Shown here in pieces: positions 1 to 5,954 of a stretch of DNA of 14,073 nucleotides. This DNA comes from JAHEYG01 sp044229775 (GTDB lineage Bacteria > Bacteroidota > Bacteroidia > B-17B0 > Aurantibacillaceae), in contig JBGASH010000078.1 in assembly GCA_044229775.1 (NCBI GenBank), positions 1-14,073 of the forward strand, in the 5' to 3' direction. Position 1 is the stretch's first letter. Every line of letters begins with the position of its first letter. Both the position numbers and the translations under genes were made by a program. The notes below the pieces were generated by a model. It ran no database searches, was not told the DNA's origin, and saw only the letters and a program-made list of their open reading frames with translations.

Positions 1-2
1 CT

Positions 3-920
3 AAATTGAAATTGGATGATTACCGTCCATGGGATAAAGAAGTAGACGCTGAAGGAAAACCGCCTTTAAAACCATTTACCACGGCTCGCGAGCTGATCGA
101 TAAAACAATTACCTGTTTCAATAACATCGATCCCTTCTTTGGCGAGTGTGTTAAAACGATGGATAAAATGAAACGCCTTGATCTGGAGTCACGAATTGGG
201 AAATCGCCGGGTGGTTATCAATACCCATTATATGAAACCGACGTGCCTTTTATTTTTATGAATGCTGTTGGTTTGCACCGCGATCTGGTTACCATGGTTC
301 ATGAGGGCGGACACGCCATCCATTCTTTTTTAGATATTGATCTGGAGCTGGTAGATTTTAAATCGCCGCCCAGCGAAGTAGCCGAACTTGCCAGCATGAG
401 TATGGAATTGATCAGCATGGAACACTGGGATGTTTTTTTTACGGATAAGGAGGATTTAAAACGGGCAAAGCGCCAACAATTAGAAAGTGTACTCGATGCT
501 TTGCCATGGATAGCAGCCATTGATAAATTTCAGCATTGGATCTATTTAAATCCTGAGCATAGTATTTCCGACCGTTATACTACATGGATGCAAATTATGA
601 AAGATTTTGGAAGCGGGGTGGTGAATTATAGCGGCCTCGAAGATAATTTAAAACGTCGTTGGCAGGTGCAATTGCATTTATTTGAGGTACCATTTTATTA
701 TATTGAATACGGTTTTGCCCAATTGGGTGCCATAGCAATGTGGCGACAGTATAAACAAAGCCCAAAAGAAGCCATTAAAAATTATAAAGCGGCTTTAAGT
801 TTAGGCTACACCAAAACCATTCCCGAAATTTATAGAACAGCCGGCATAGCATTTGATTTTTCTCCCGCTTATGTAAAAGAACTGGCCGATTTTGTGAAGG
901 CGGAGTACGATAAGTTGTGA
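3..920 (+). CDS. M3-family oligoendopeptidase (PepF/thimet-like), C-terminal part, truncated by window edge
   Basis: This is the zinc-peptidase end of an oligoendopeptidase, a cytoplasmic enzyme that trims short peptides. The HExGH zinc motif (residues VHEGGHAIH) begins with the His codon at 300-302. A downstream helix reads SEVAELASMSME, and its second Glu, 28 residues after the first His, is the likely third zinc ligand. The Tyr-rich stretch FEVPFYYIEYGFAQLGA near the end is the substrate-binding segment typical of M3 enzymes. The frame is open through the first bases of the window, so the TTG at 6 is not a real start. The visible 305 codons are roughly the second half of a family member that is usually about 560-600 residues. 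Its TGA stop at 918-920 directly abuts the stop of the opposing methyltransferase gene. The family call is firm; the natural substrate is unknown. Confidence 0.93.
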   Translation, partial: KLKLDDYRPWDKEVDAEGKPPLKPFTTARELIDKTITCFNNIDPFFGECVKTMDKMKRLDLESRIGKSPGGYQYPLYETDVPFIFMNAVGLHRDLVTMVHEGGHAIHSFLDIDLELVDFKSPPSEVAELASMSMELISMEHWDVFFTDKEDLKRAKRQQLESVLDALPWIAAIDKFQHWIYLNPEHSISDRYTTWMQIMKDFGSGVVNYSGLEDNLKRRWQVQLHLFEVPFYYIEYGFAQLGAIAMWRQYKQSPKEAIKNYKAALSLGYTKTIPEIYRTAGIAFDFSPAYVKELADFVKAEYDKL

Positions 921-1673
921 TCAGTTTCCTTTTATAACGATCCATGCAAATGGCGAGTCGTTCAAAAACTTATTGAGAAATCGATTTGGTTTGTAAATAA
1001 ATTTCCAGTTAAATTTCTTTAAGATATCGAATGAGTGGTGATAATAGTATTTTTCCATAGCGATCTCGCCCATAGAGTTAAAATATTTTTTTGAATTTTC
1101 TTTGGCGGTCTTTTTTGTTTCCTCATGATAAAATGGCGTATCCAAAATGTGGATCTCACCGTTTTTATTGATCATATCCAAGCATTTATCGAGAAACTTA
1201 ATCGGCTCGCTAAAATATTGAAGCGAAGAAGAGAATAGGACCACGTCAAATTTTCCGGGTGGAATTTCTTCGCTCATCACGTCGGCGCAATACCATTTGG
1301 CATTAGCGTTTGGAAAGGCTTGTGCGGCTTGTTTTAATTCGTGCAAATTAACATCAACACCGGTTGCACGATGAAGTTTACTGATAAGGTTGGTAAGAAA
1401 TCCATTTCCGCATCCTATTTCCAAAACCTCAAGATCTTTTTTTTGGGAGAGATATTTGATGAAACGCTGAATGTTCTTTTGACGGAGTTTCCATTCACTG
1501 CAGTGAGGATCGTTTTCGGAAGTGTAAGGTAATAACCGAATTTCTTCGAGGGTAAGAAGCCTTTTTTCTTTTTCTCTTACCGCCAGGTAAGCTTTTTCAA
1601 AATCGTTGAATTTTTGGAGTGCGTCCGCAGATACCAATACCCCCTCTTGCAAAAGAAAACATTTATTGGTCAT
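921..1673 (-). CDS. Class I SAM-dependent methyltransferase, substrate unknown
   Basis: A 250-residue Rossmann-fold methyltransferase. The SAM-binding motif I, LEIGCGNG, is at about residues 84-91. The acidic end of strand 2 is Asp107 in GVDVN, and a further Asp131 (CADV) sits where the adenine-contacting residue usually lies. FDVVLFSSSLQYF (142-154) is the post-motif strand and helix. The roughly 80 residues ahead of motif I form an N-terminal region beginning MTNKCFLLQEG that I do not recognise as a named domain. The C-terminal part is rich in Lys, Tyr and Phe and could form a substrate lid. No motif identifies the methyl acceptor. The ATG at 1673 lies one base after the TAA of the upstream MORN lipoprotein gene, which suggests one transcript and translational coupling. 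Confidence 0.85.
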   Translation of the reverse strand: MTNKCFLLQEGVLVSADALQKFNDFEKAYLAVREKEKRLLTLEEIRLLPYTSENDPHCSEWKLRQKNIQRFIKYLSQKKDLEVLEIGCGNGFLTNLISKLHRATGVDVNLHELKQAAQAFPNANAKWYCADVMSEEIPPGKFDVVLFSSSLQYFSEPIKFLDKCLDMINKNGEIHILDTPFYHEETKKTAKENSKKYFNSMGEIAMEKYYYHHSFDILKKFNWKFIYKPNRFLNKFLNDSPFAWIVIKGN

Positions 1674-1674
1674 T

Positions 1675-2169
1675 TTATTTTTTCACCACTTCCTCGTCGT
1701 TCTTATACCGGGTTTTCAGCAGTTCTTTACCTTCCTCATCATAAAAGATCCAGGTGCTGTCGCGCAAATCATTTTTATACCAGCCTTTGTAATGTGGATT
1801 ACCATTTTCATAGTAAGTGTTATTGGCGCCATGACGTAAACCTTTATCGTAAAAACATTCGCTCCACATTTTTCCATTGGCATAAAAGGCCATCCATTGT
1901 CCATGTCGTTTACCAAAACGGTAAAAGCCCTTGAATTTGGTATTCCCGTTATCGTATTTGTCAAGGTAGTCGCCACTATAATTGGTATCGGGCGGCACGA
2001 TCAAATATGGATTTTTCTTTTTCTCTTCCTGGATCTTAGCTATTTTTTCAGCGGTTTTTAAAGAATCTTCTTTAGCTTTAGTTTCTTCGGTGGGAGTTGT
2101 TTCGGTTTTACACGAATATACGATCAAAGAAATAATTGGAATAAGAATAAATAATTTGAAGTTCATCAT
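1675..2169 (-). CDS. MORN-repeat lipoprotein
   Basis: A 164-residue secreted lipoprotein of unknown function. A hydrophobic signal runs from about residue 4 to 19 and ends in a lipobox-like IVYSC with Cys20 as the lipidation site; Tyr at -2 is slightly atypical. A charged, low-complexity linker (about 21-58, rich in Glu, Lys and Thr) would tether the protein to a membrane. From about residue 68 there are at least four MORN_2-type units: YDNGNTKFKGFYRFGKRHG, FYANGKMWSECFYDKGLRHG, YYENGNPHYKGWYKNDLRD and FYDEEGKEL. Such units form extended beta-hairpin arrays. Two consecutive ATG codons (2169 and 2166) are possible starts; the first is used here. A TAnnTTTG promoter element lies 4 nt before the first ATG. 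The gene is followed with a 1-nt gap by the methyltransferase. Confidence 0.82.
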   Translation of the reverse strand: MMNFKLFILIPIISLIVYSCKTETTPTEETKAKEDSLKTAEKIAKIQEEKKKNPYLIVPPDTNYSGDYLDKYDNGNTKFKGFYRFGKRHGQWMAFYANGKMWSECFYDKGLRHGANNTYYENGNPHYKGWYKNDLRDSTWIFYDEEGKELLKTRYKNDEEVVKK

Positions 2170-2173
2170 AATA

Positions 2174-2181
2174 CAAATTTA
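2174..2181 (-). promoter_or_regulatory. Bacteroidota -7 element for the MORN lipoprotein gene
   Basis: Read on the minus strand, the bases are TAAATTTG, a full match to the phylum's TAnnTTTG consensus. They end 4 nt before the first ATG (2169). No TTG is seen at the expected -33 spacing. Transcription would start at or within a few bases of the ATG. Confidence 0.6.
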
Positions 2182-2197
2182 ACAAAAATTCGGAATG

Positions 2198-2240
2198 TCC
2201 CCCGCTGGAGGGGGTGTCGACCTTTGGTCGACGGGGGAGG
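2198..2240. repeat. GC-rich double-hairpin intergenic element
   Basis: A G/C-rich block in an otherwise A/T-rich intergenic gap. CCCCC (2199-2203) can pair with GGGGG (2210-2214) across a 6-nt loop. GTCGACC (2216-2222) pairs perfectly with GGTCGAC (2226-2232) across a TTT loop. A second G run (2233-2237) can compete for the same C run, giving an alternative closed form in which 2198-2203 pairs with 2233-2238 around the inner hairpin. On the minus strand it follows the polyprenyl synthase stop (TGA at 2252-2250) and precedes a T5 run (near 2185-2190), so it could also end that transcript. The shape and composition suggest a dispersed palindromic repeat, but copies cannot be counted from one window. 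Confidence 0.6.
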
Positions 2241-2249
2241 AAAGGGTAA

Positions 2250-3224
2250 TCACTTCTTCCTCTCAATAGAATACACCACCAATTGCTCCAAACTATTTCT
2301 CGATGGGGATTCAGGAAATTCTTTTAAAATGGCAAGGGCTTTGTTTTTATATTCGTGCATTATTTTTTCAGCGTAAGCAATTCCGCCTTTAGCGATCACA
2401 AAATCAATAACCTCCTTCACTTTATCGCTATCGTTGTTGTTATTTTTAATGATGTTTATGATCTTTCTTTTTTCGCCCCACGAACTTTTATTTAAGCCAT
2501 AGATCAATGGCAGGGTCATTTTTTTTTCTTTAATATCTATCCCTGTAGGTTTTCCTATTTCTTTGCTAGAGCCGTAATCAAACAGATCGTCCTTAATTTG
2601 AAAAGCCATTCCGGTTAGTATACCGAACTCTTTCATTTTAGCAATGGTATTCTTGTCGTCGCTCACCGATGCCGCTCCACTGGCACAACAGGCCGCTACC
2701 AAACTGGCGGTCTTCTGACGAATGATCTCAAAATAAATATCTTCCGAAATATCGAGGCGGCGCGCCTTTTCAATTTGTAACAATTCGCCTTCGCTCATTT
2801 CTTTTACCGCCGTACTTACAATTTTTAATAAATGAAAATCGTCGTTATCAAGTGATAATAACAACCCACGCGATAATAAAAAATCACCTATAAGAACCGC
2901 AATTTTATTTTTCCATAAGGCATTTACGCTAAAAAACCCGCGACGCTCGTTGCTGTCATCCACCACATCATCGTGCACCAAAGTAGCGGTATGTAATAAT
3001 TCGATTAATGAAGCCGCACGGTAAGTGCTCTCATTTATTTTTCCTACCGTTTGCGCGCTTAAAAACACAAACATTGGACGCAATTGTTTGCCTTTACGCT
3101 TTACAATGTAATTGGTGATCTTGTCGAGCAAAGGCACAGAACTTTTCATGGCCTCTTTGAATTTTATTTCAAAGGCATCCATGTGTTCTGCCACAGGGGC
3201 TTTAATATTTTTGGTTACCGACAA
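2250..3224 (-). CDS. Polyprenyl (trans-isoprenyl) diphosphate synthase, probably long-chain
   Basis: This enzyme condenses isopentenyl diphosphate units onto an allylic primer, most likely to build the menaquinone side chain. The first Asp-rich motif DDVVD is at residues 85-89 and the second, DDLFD, at 212-216. The Mg-diphosphate binding segment KGKQLRP (44-50) and the GKPTGIDIKEKKMTLPL block (about 225-240) are also present. The residue five before the first Asp motif is small (Ala80); bulky residues there limit chain length in FPP synthases, so a long product is inferred. At 324 residues the length is normal. The TTG at 3224 is chosen because known Bacteroidota relatives carry about 15 residues (an IKxPI-like segment) ahead of the conserved FEKKF-like region. 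The only in-frame ATG, at 3182, would remove them. A TAA lies just upstream at 3239-3237, so little room exists for another start. Confidence 0.9.
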   Translation of the reverse strand: MSVTKNIKAPVAEHMDAFEIKFKEAMKSSVPLLDKITNYIVKRKGKQLRPMFVFLSAQTVGKINESTYRAASLIELLHTATLVHDDVVDDSNERRGFFSVNALWKNKIAVLIGDFLLSRGLLLSLDNDDFHLLKIVSTAVKEMSEGELLQIEKARRLDISEDIYFEIIRQKTASLVAACCASGAASVSDDKNTIAKMKEFGILTGMAFQIKDDLFDYGSSKEIGKPTGIDIKEKKMTLPLIYGLNKSSWGEKRKIINIIKNNNNDSDKVKEVIDFVIAKGGIAYAEKIMHEYKNKALAILKEFPESPSRNSLEQLVVYSIERKK

Positions 3225-3231
3225 AGGGATA

Positions 3232-3239
3232 TAAAGTTA
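3232..3239 (-). promoter_or_regulatory. Possible -7 element for the polyprenyl synthase gene
   Basis: The minus strand reads TAACTTTA, seven of eight positions of TAnnTTTG, ending 7 nt before the proposed TTG start at 3224. No -33 TTG is visible. The position supports the TTG start over the internal ATG, but the match is imperfect. Confidence 0.3.
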
Positions 3240-3331
3240 AAGTTTATTCGTGTTAAAAAAAATCGATTTTTCTGGCTGTTTTCTTAGCCTCCTTTGCTCT
3301 CGATGGTATCGGGATTGGTGGCTATATTTTT

Positions 3332-3366
3332 GCCACAAAGACGCTAAGTCGCAAAGATTCACAAAG
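3332..3366. repeat. CACAAAG-type short-period intergenic repeat
   Basis: The segment holds degenerate units spaced about 8-9 bases apart: CCACAAAG, CGCTAAG, CGCAAAG and TTCACAAAG. It lies between the end of rlmN and the polyprenyl synthase start, in a stretch with no open gene. It resembles a CACAAAG-rich intergenic repeat that I recall from other Bacteroidota, but I cannot confirm copies elsewhere. Its function is unknown. Confidence 0.4.
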
Positions 3367-3370
3367 GAAA

Positions 3371-4432
3371 TTATTTTAATTCCTGCTCCGCCAACTTATT
3401 CTTATTCGCCAATTGTCCGCAAGCGGCATCAATATCTTTGCCGCGACTTCTTCTTACATTCACAATTACCCCATGTTTTTCGAGGTAATCCACAAAAGCT
3501 TTTAAACGTTCGGGTGAAGTTTGTTGAAATTCGCCGCCGTCAATCGGATTATATTCGATAATGTTCACCTTCGACTTTACCAAATGGCAATAGTCGGCGA
3601 GTTCTTTGGCATCCTGTAAATTATCGTTAAAATCTTTAAATACGATATACTCAAATGTTACCCTTGTTCCGGTTTTTTCGTAAAAATAATTTAAGGCTTT
3701 GGCCAAGCTTTCCAACGAATTAGTTTCGTTGATGGGCATTATTTTATTCCGTTTTTCATCGTTCGCCGCATGTAACGATAATGCCAGATTAAATTTAACA
3801 CCATCATCTGCCAGTTTCTCTATCATCTTAGCAACACCCGCTGTGCTCAATGTAATTCTCTGCGAACTCATGCCTAAACCCTTAGGAGAAATGATCTTTT
3901 CTGTCGATTTTAATACTTCAGCGTAATTCAATAAAGGCTCACCCATTCCCATATAAACAATATTGCTTAACGGAATGCCATAACGTTCTTCAGCTTCTTT
4001 TTTTAATAATACCACTTGGTCAAAGATCTCATCGGCATTTAAATTGCGCATACGCTTTAATTTTCCAGTGGCGCAAAATTTACATGTCAAACTGCAACCT
4101 ACTTGTGAAGAAATACAAGCTGTCATTCGTGTTTTAGTAGGTATTAATACGCTTTCTACCACATAACCATCGTGTAGTTTCATCGCGCATTTAACGGTTT
4201 TATCCGTGCTTCGTTGTAATTCGTGGATCTCAACAGCGTTGATAACAAAGTTCTCATTGAGCCAATCGCGCAAAGGTATCGATAAATTACTCATGTCGTC
4301 AAAATGTATGGCCCGCTTGGCCCATAACCAATCATAAACCTGTTTCGCTCTAAATGCGGGTTCACCATGTTTAATGAAGATCTCGGTTAACTGATCGAAC
4401 GTAAGTTTGCGTATATCTTTTTTAACAGACAT
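3371..4432 (-). CDS. rlmN: Dual-specificity 23S rRNA A2503 / tRNA A37 C2-methyltransferase RlmN
   Basis: A radical-SAM enzyme that methylates carbon 2 of A2503 in 23S rRNA and, in studied relatives, A37 of some tRNAs. The iron-sulfur cluster motif CSLTCKFC supplies Cys113, Cys117 and Cys120. The two Cys residues of the ping-pong mechanism are visible: Cys106 (TACISSQ) and Cys338 (DAACGQL). The SAM-contacting GMGEPL segment and the LSTAG and LSLHAANDEKR segments are in place. The length of 353 residues is normal for RlmN. The Cys338 region and the GYVVESVLIP segment support RlmN; Cfr is the close alternative but the overall pattern fits RlmN. The ATG at 4432 is preceded after only 4 nt by a perfect TAnnTTTG element, and the gene is divergent from the amidohydrolase across 45 bp. 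Confidence 0.96.
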   Translation of the reverse strand: MSVKKDIRKLTFDQLTEIFIKHGEPAFRAKQVYDWLWAKRAIHFDDMSNLSIPLRDWLNENFVINAVEIHELQRSTDKTVKCAMKLHDGYVVESVLIPTKTRMTACISSQVGCSLTCKFCATGKLKRMRNLNADEIFDQVVLLKKEAEERYGIPLSNIVYMGMGEPLLNYAEVLKSTEKIISPKGLGMSSQRITLSTAGVAKMIEKLADDGVKFNLALSLHAANDEKRNKIMPINETNSLESLAKALNYFYEKTGTRVTFEYIVFKDFNDNLQDAKELADYCHLVKSKVNIIEYNPIDGGEFQQTSPERLKAFVDYLEKHGVIVNVRRSRGKDIDAACGQLANKNKLAEQELK

Positions 4433-4436
4433 GCCG

Positions 4437-4444
4437 CAAAGATA
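4437..4444 (-). promoter_or_regulatory. -7 element for rlmN
   Basis: The minus strand reads TATCTTTG, a full TAnnTTTG match, followed by CGGC and the ATG of rlmN at 4432. No clear -33 TTG is seen. A start site at the usual distance would fall on or next to the ATG. Confidence 0.65.
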
Positions 4445-4465
4445 CTCAATTATCAGGCATTTACT

Positions 4466-4473
4466 TACCTTTG
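4466..4473 (+). promoter_or_regulatory. -7 element for the amidohydrolase gene
   Basis: The bases TACCTTTG match TAnnTTTG fully and end 4 nt before the ATG at 4478. Its -33 region would fall at about 4444-4446, over the rlmN -7 element, so the two divergent promoters probably overlap. Confidence 0.62.
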
Positions 4474-4477
4474 TTTC

Positions 4478-5635
4478 ATGCGTTTTTTAGAAGCTGCACA
4501 AATACATAACGGACAAAAATTTGAAGAAGCCGGAACCGTTTTGGTTTTGGACGAAGCGAATAAATTTGTAGAGTTTATAAATAAGGCATCGGTTGATCCG
4601 GGAAAAATAGAAAAATACGATGGTATTATTTGTCCGGGTTTTGTAAACGCGCATTGTCATTTAGAGTTAAGTCATTTAAAAGGTGCCATTGAGAAAAAAA
4701 CCGGAATGATCGCGTTCGCAAAAGGAATTATTGGAAAACGCCTGCAGTTTACTCCGATTCAGATCAACGAAGCTATTGAAGAGGCCGATAAAAAAATGTG
4801 GGAGCAGGGGATAGTGGCCGTAGGAGATATTTGCAATACCAAAGATAGTTTTCAGAAAAAAGCGCATTCAAAAATTGTTTATCATTCCTTTATTGAAATT
4901 CTTGGTTTGAATCCCATTCACAGCGAAGTTATTTTTGGAATGGGGAAACAATTACTCGACGAGTTAAAACAGATGAATTTGACAGGCTCGCTCGTGCCCC
5001 ATGCGCCATACAGCGTTTCATTGGAATTACTGTCGAAAATAAGTTCAGCTGCACAAAAGTCGACAATTTCCATTCACAATCAGGAAAGTTTAGAGGAAGA
5101 TAGATTCTTCAAAGAAAAAAAAGGCGGTTTTACCGAGCTGTATGATTTTTTAAAATTTCCCATCGATTTTTTTAAACCTTCCGGACTTTCATCCATTCAA
5201 ACTTATTTGCCGCACCTTAAAGGAAATTCTAATTTGTTGTTAATTCATAATACCTTTTCGTCAGAGGAAGATATTCGTTGGGCAAACGCGTTTTATAAAG
5301 AATTATATTGGTGTTTTTGTCCAAATGCCAATTTATACATCGAAAACACCTTGCCTAACGTGAACGATTTCATTAAGAACAATTGTCAAATTTGTATAGG
5401 AACCGACAGTTTGGCCAGTAACGATGAGTTATCGATGATCTCAGAAATAAATGCGCTTGGCAGTAAATTTAATACAATTGATCTTGAAACGACTTTAAAG
5501 TGGGCTATTTTTAATGGCGCAAAGGCGCTTAACCTTCAGAATAACTTTGGTTCTTTTTTAAAGAACAAGAATACAGGATTGAATCTCCTTACCACAAAAC
5601 AGCATCAAATTATTTCTGTAAAAAAGCTGGCTTAG
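4478..5635 (+). CDS. Amidohydrolase-superfamily deaminase (SAH/aminofutalosine/guanine deaminase-like)
   Basis: A 385-residue metal-dependent hydrolase. Its residues match the mononuclear deaminase subgroup: His59 and His61 in NAHCHLE bind metal, as do His200 and Asp310 (GTDSLASN). Glu203 in the IHNQES motif and His257 in LLIHNTF are in the catalytic positions, and PHAPYSVS (His175) is the substrate-pocket segment seen in S-adenosylhomocysteine and aminofutalosine deaminases. The reaction is therefore probably hydrolytic deamination of a purine-type ring, in the cytoplasm. The exact substrate cannot be read from sequence. Aminofutalosine, in the alternative menaquinone pathway, is one option, and the quinone-type polyprenyl synthase gene nearby is suggestive but weak context. 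The gene is divergent from rlmN. A TAnnTTTG element 4 nt before the ATG supports this start. Confidence 0.85.
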   Translation: MRFLEAAQIHNGQKFEEAGTVLVLDEANKFVEFINKASVDPGKIEKYDGIICPGFVNAHCHLELSHLKGAIEKKTGMIAFAKGIIGKRLQFTPIQINEAIEEADKKMWEQGIVAVGDICNTKDSFQKKAHSKIVYHSFIEILGLNPIHSEVIFGMGKQLLDELKQMNLTGSLVPHAPYSVSLELLSKISSAAQKSTISIHNQESLEEDRFFKEKKGGFTELYDFLKFPIDFFKPSGLSSIQTYLPHLKGNSNLLLIHNTFSSEEDIRWANAFYKELYWCFCPNANLYIENTLPNVNDFIKNNCQICIGTDSLASNDELSMISEINALGSKFNTIDLETTLKWAIFNGAKALNLQNNFGSFLKNKNTGLNLLTTKQHQIISVKKLA

Positions 5636-5716
5636 GTTTTACAAATGCAGCATTTTCATAGACGAAAACAGAAGGTTATACCCTGTTTGAGGTATGTTAA
5701 AAATCCTGCGAAATAC

Positions 5717-5724
5717 TATCTTTG
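5717..5724 (+). promoter_or_regulatory. -7 element for feoAB
   Basis: The bases TATCTTTG match TAnnTTTG fully and end 6 nt before the feoA ATG. The only nearby TTTG (5686-5689) is about 27 nt upstream, too far for an ordinary -33 box. I see no Fur-like inverted repeat of the GATAATGATAAT type in the 95-nt gap. Confidence 0.58.
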
Positions 5725-5730
5725 TAAGCT

Positions 5731-5952
5731 ATGAAAACTTTGGCCGAATTGGAGATAGGTGAAACAGCGATCATTCGATCTTTTGCACAAAAGGAACTGG
5801 CGTTACGTCTTATTGAAATGGGTTGTATTCCGGGCGAAAAGATCAGATTAGCCAATATTGCGCCAATGGGCGATCCCATAGCCATCGAAATTTCGGGATA
5901 TCTTTTAAGTATGCGTAAAGAGGAAGCTGCCGGTGTATTACTCGAAGAATAA
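5731..5952 (+). CDS. feoA: FeoA ferrous iron transport accessory protein
   Basis: A 73-residue protein with the SH3-like FeoA fold, which works at the cytoplasmic side of the FeoB channel. The family hallmarks are in order: a start MKTLAELEIGETAII, the central ALRLIEMGCIPGEKIRL turn, then PMGDPIAIEISGYLLSMRKEEA. The length is usual for free-standing FeoA. It ends with TAA two bases before the feoB ATG, so the pair is surely co-transcribed. No FeoC-like gene is present. Iron control is expected from the family, but no operator is visible. Confidence 0.95.
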   Translation: MKTLAELEIGETAIIRSFAQKELALRLIEMGCIPGEKIRLANIAPMGDPIAIEISGYLLSMRKEEAAGVLLEE

Positions 5953-5954
5953 GT

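Noticed and set aside
3258..3271. Perfect 14-bp palindrome AAAAATCGATTTTT as an operator
   Set aside because: It has no loop, is mostly A/T run, and is a single copy here; such palindromes arise easily in A/T-rich gaps.
5636..5730. Fur or other metal-responsive operator before feoA
   Set aside because: No inverted repeat resembling a Fur or DtxR/MntR-type box was found in the 95-nt gap.
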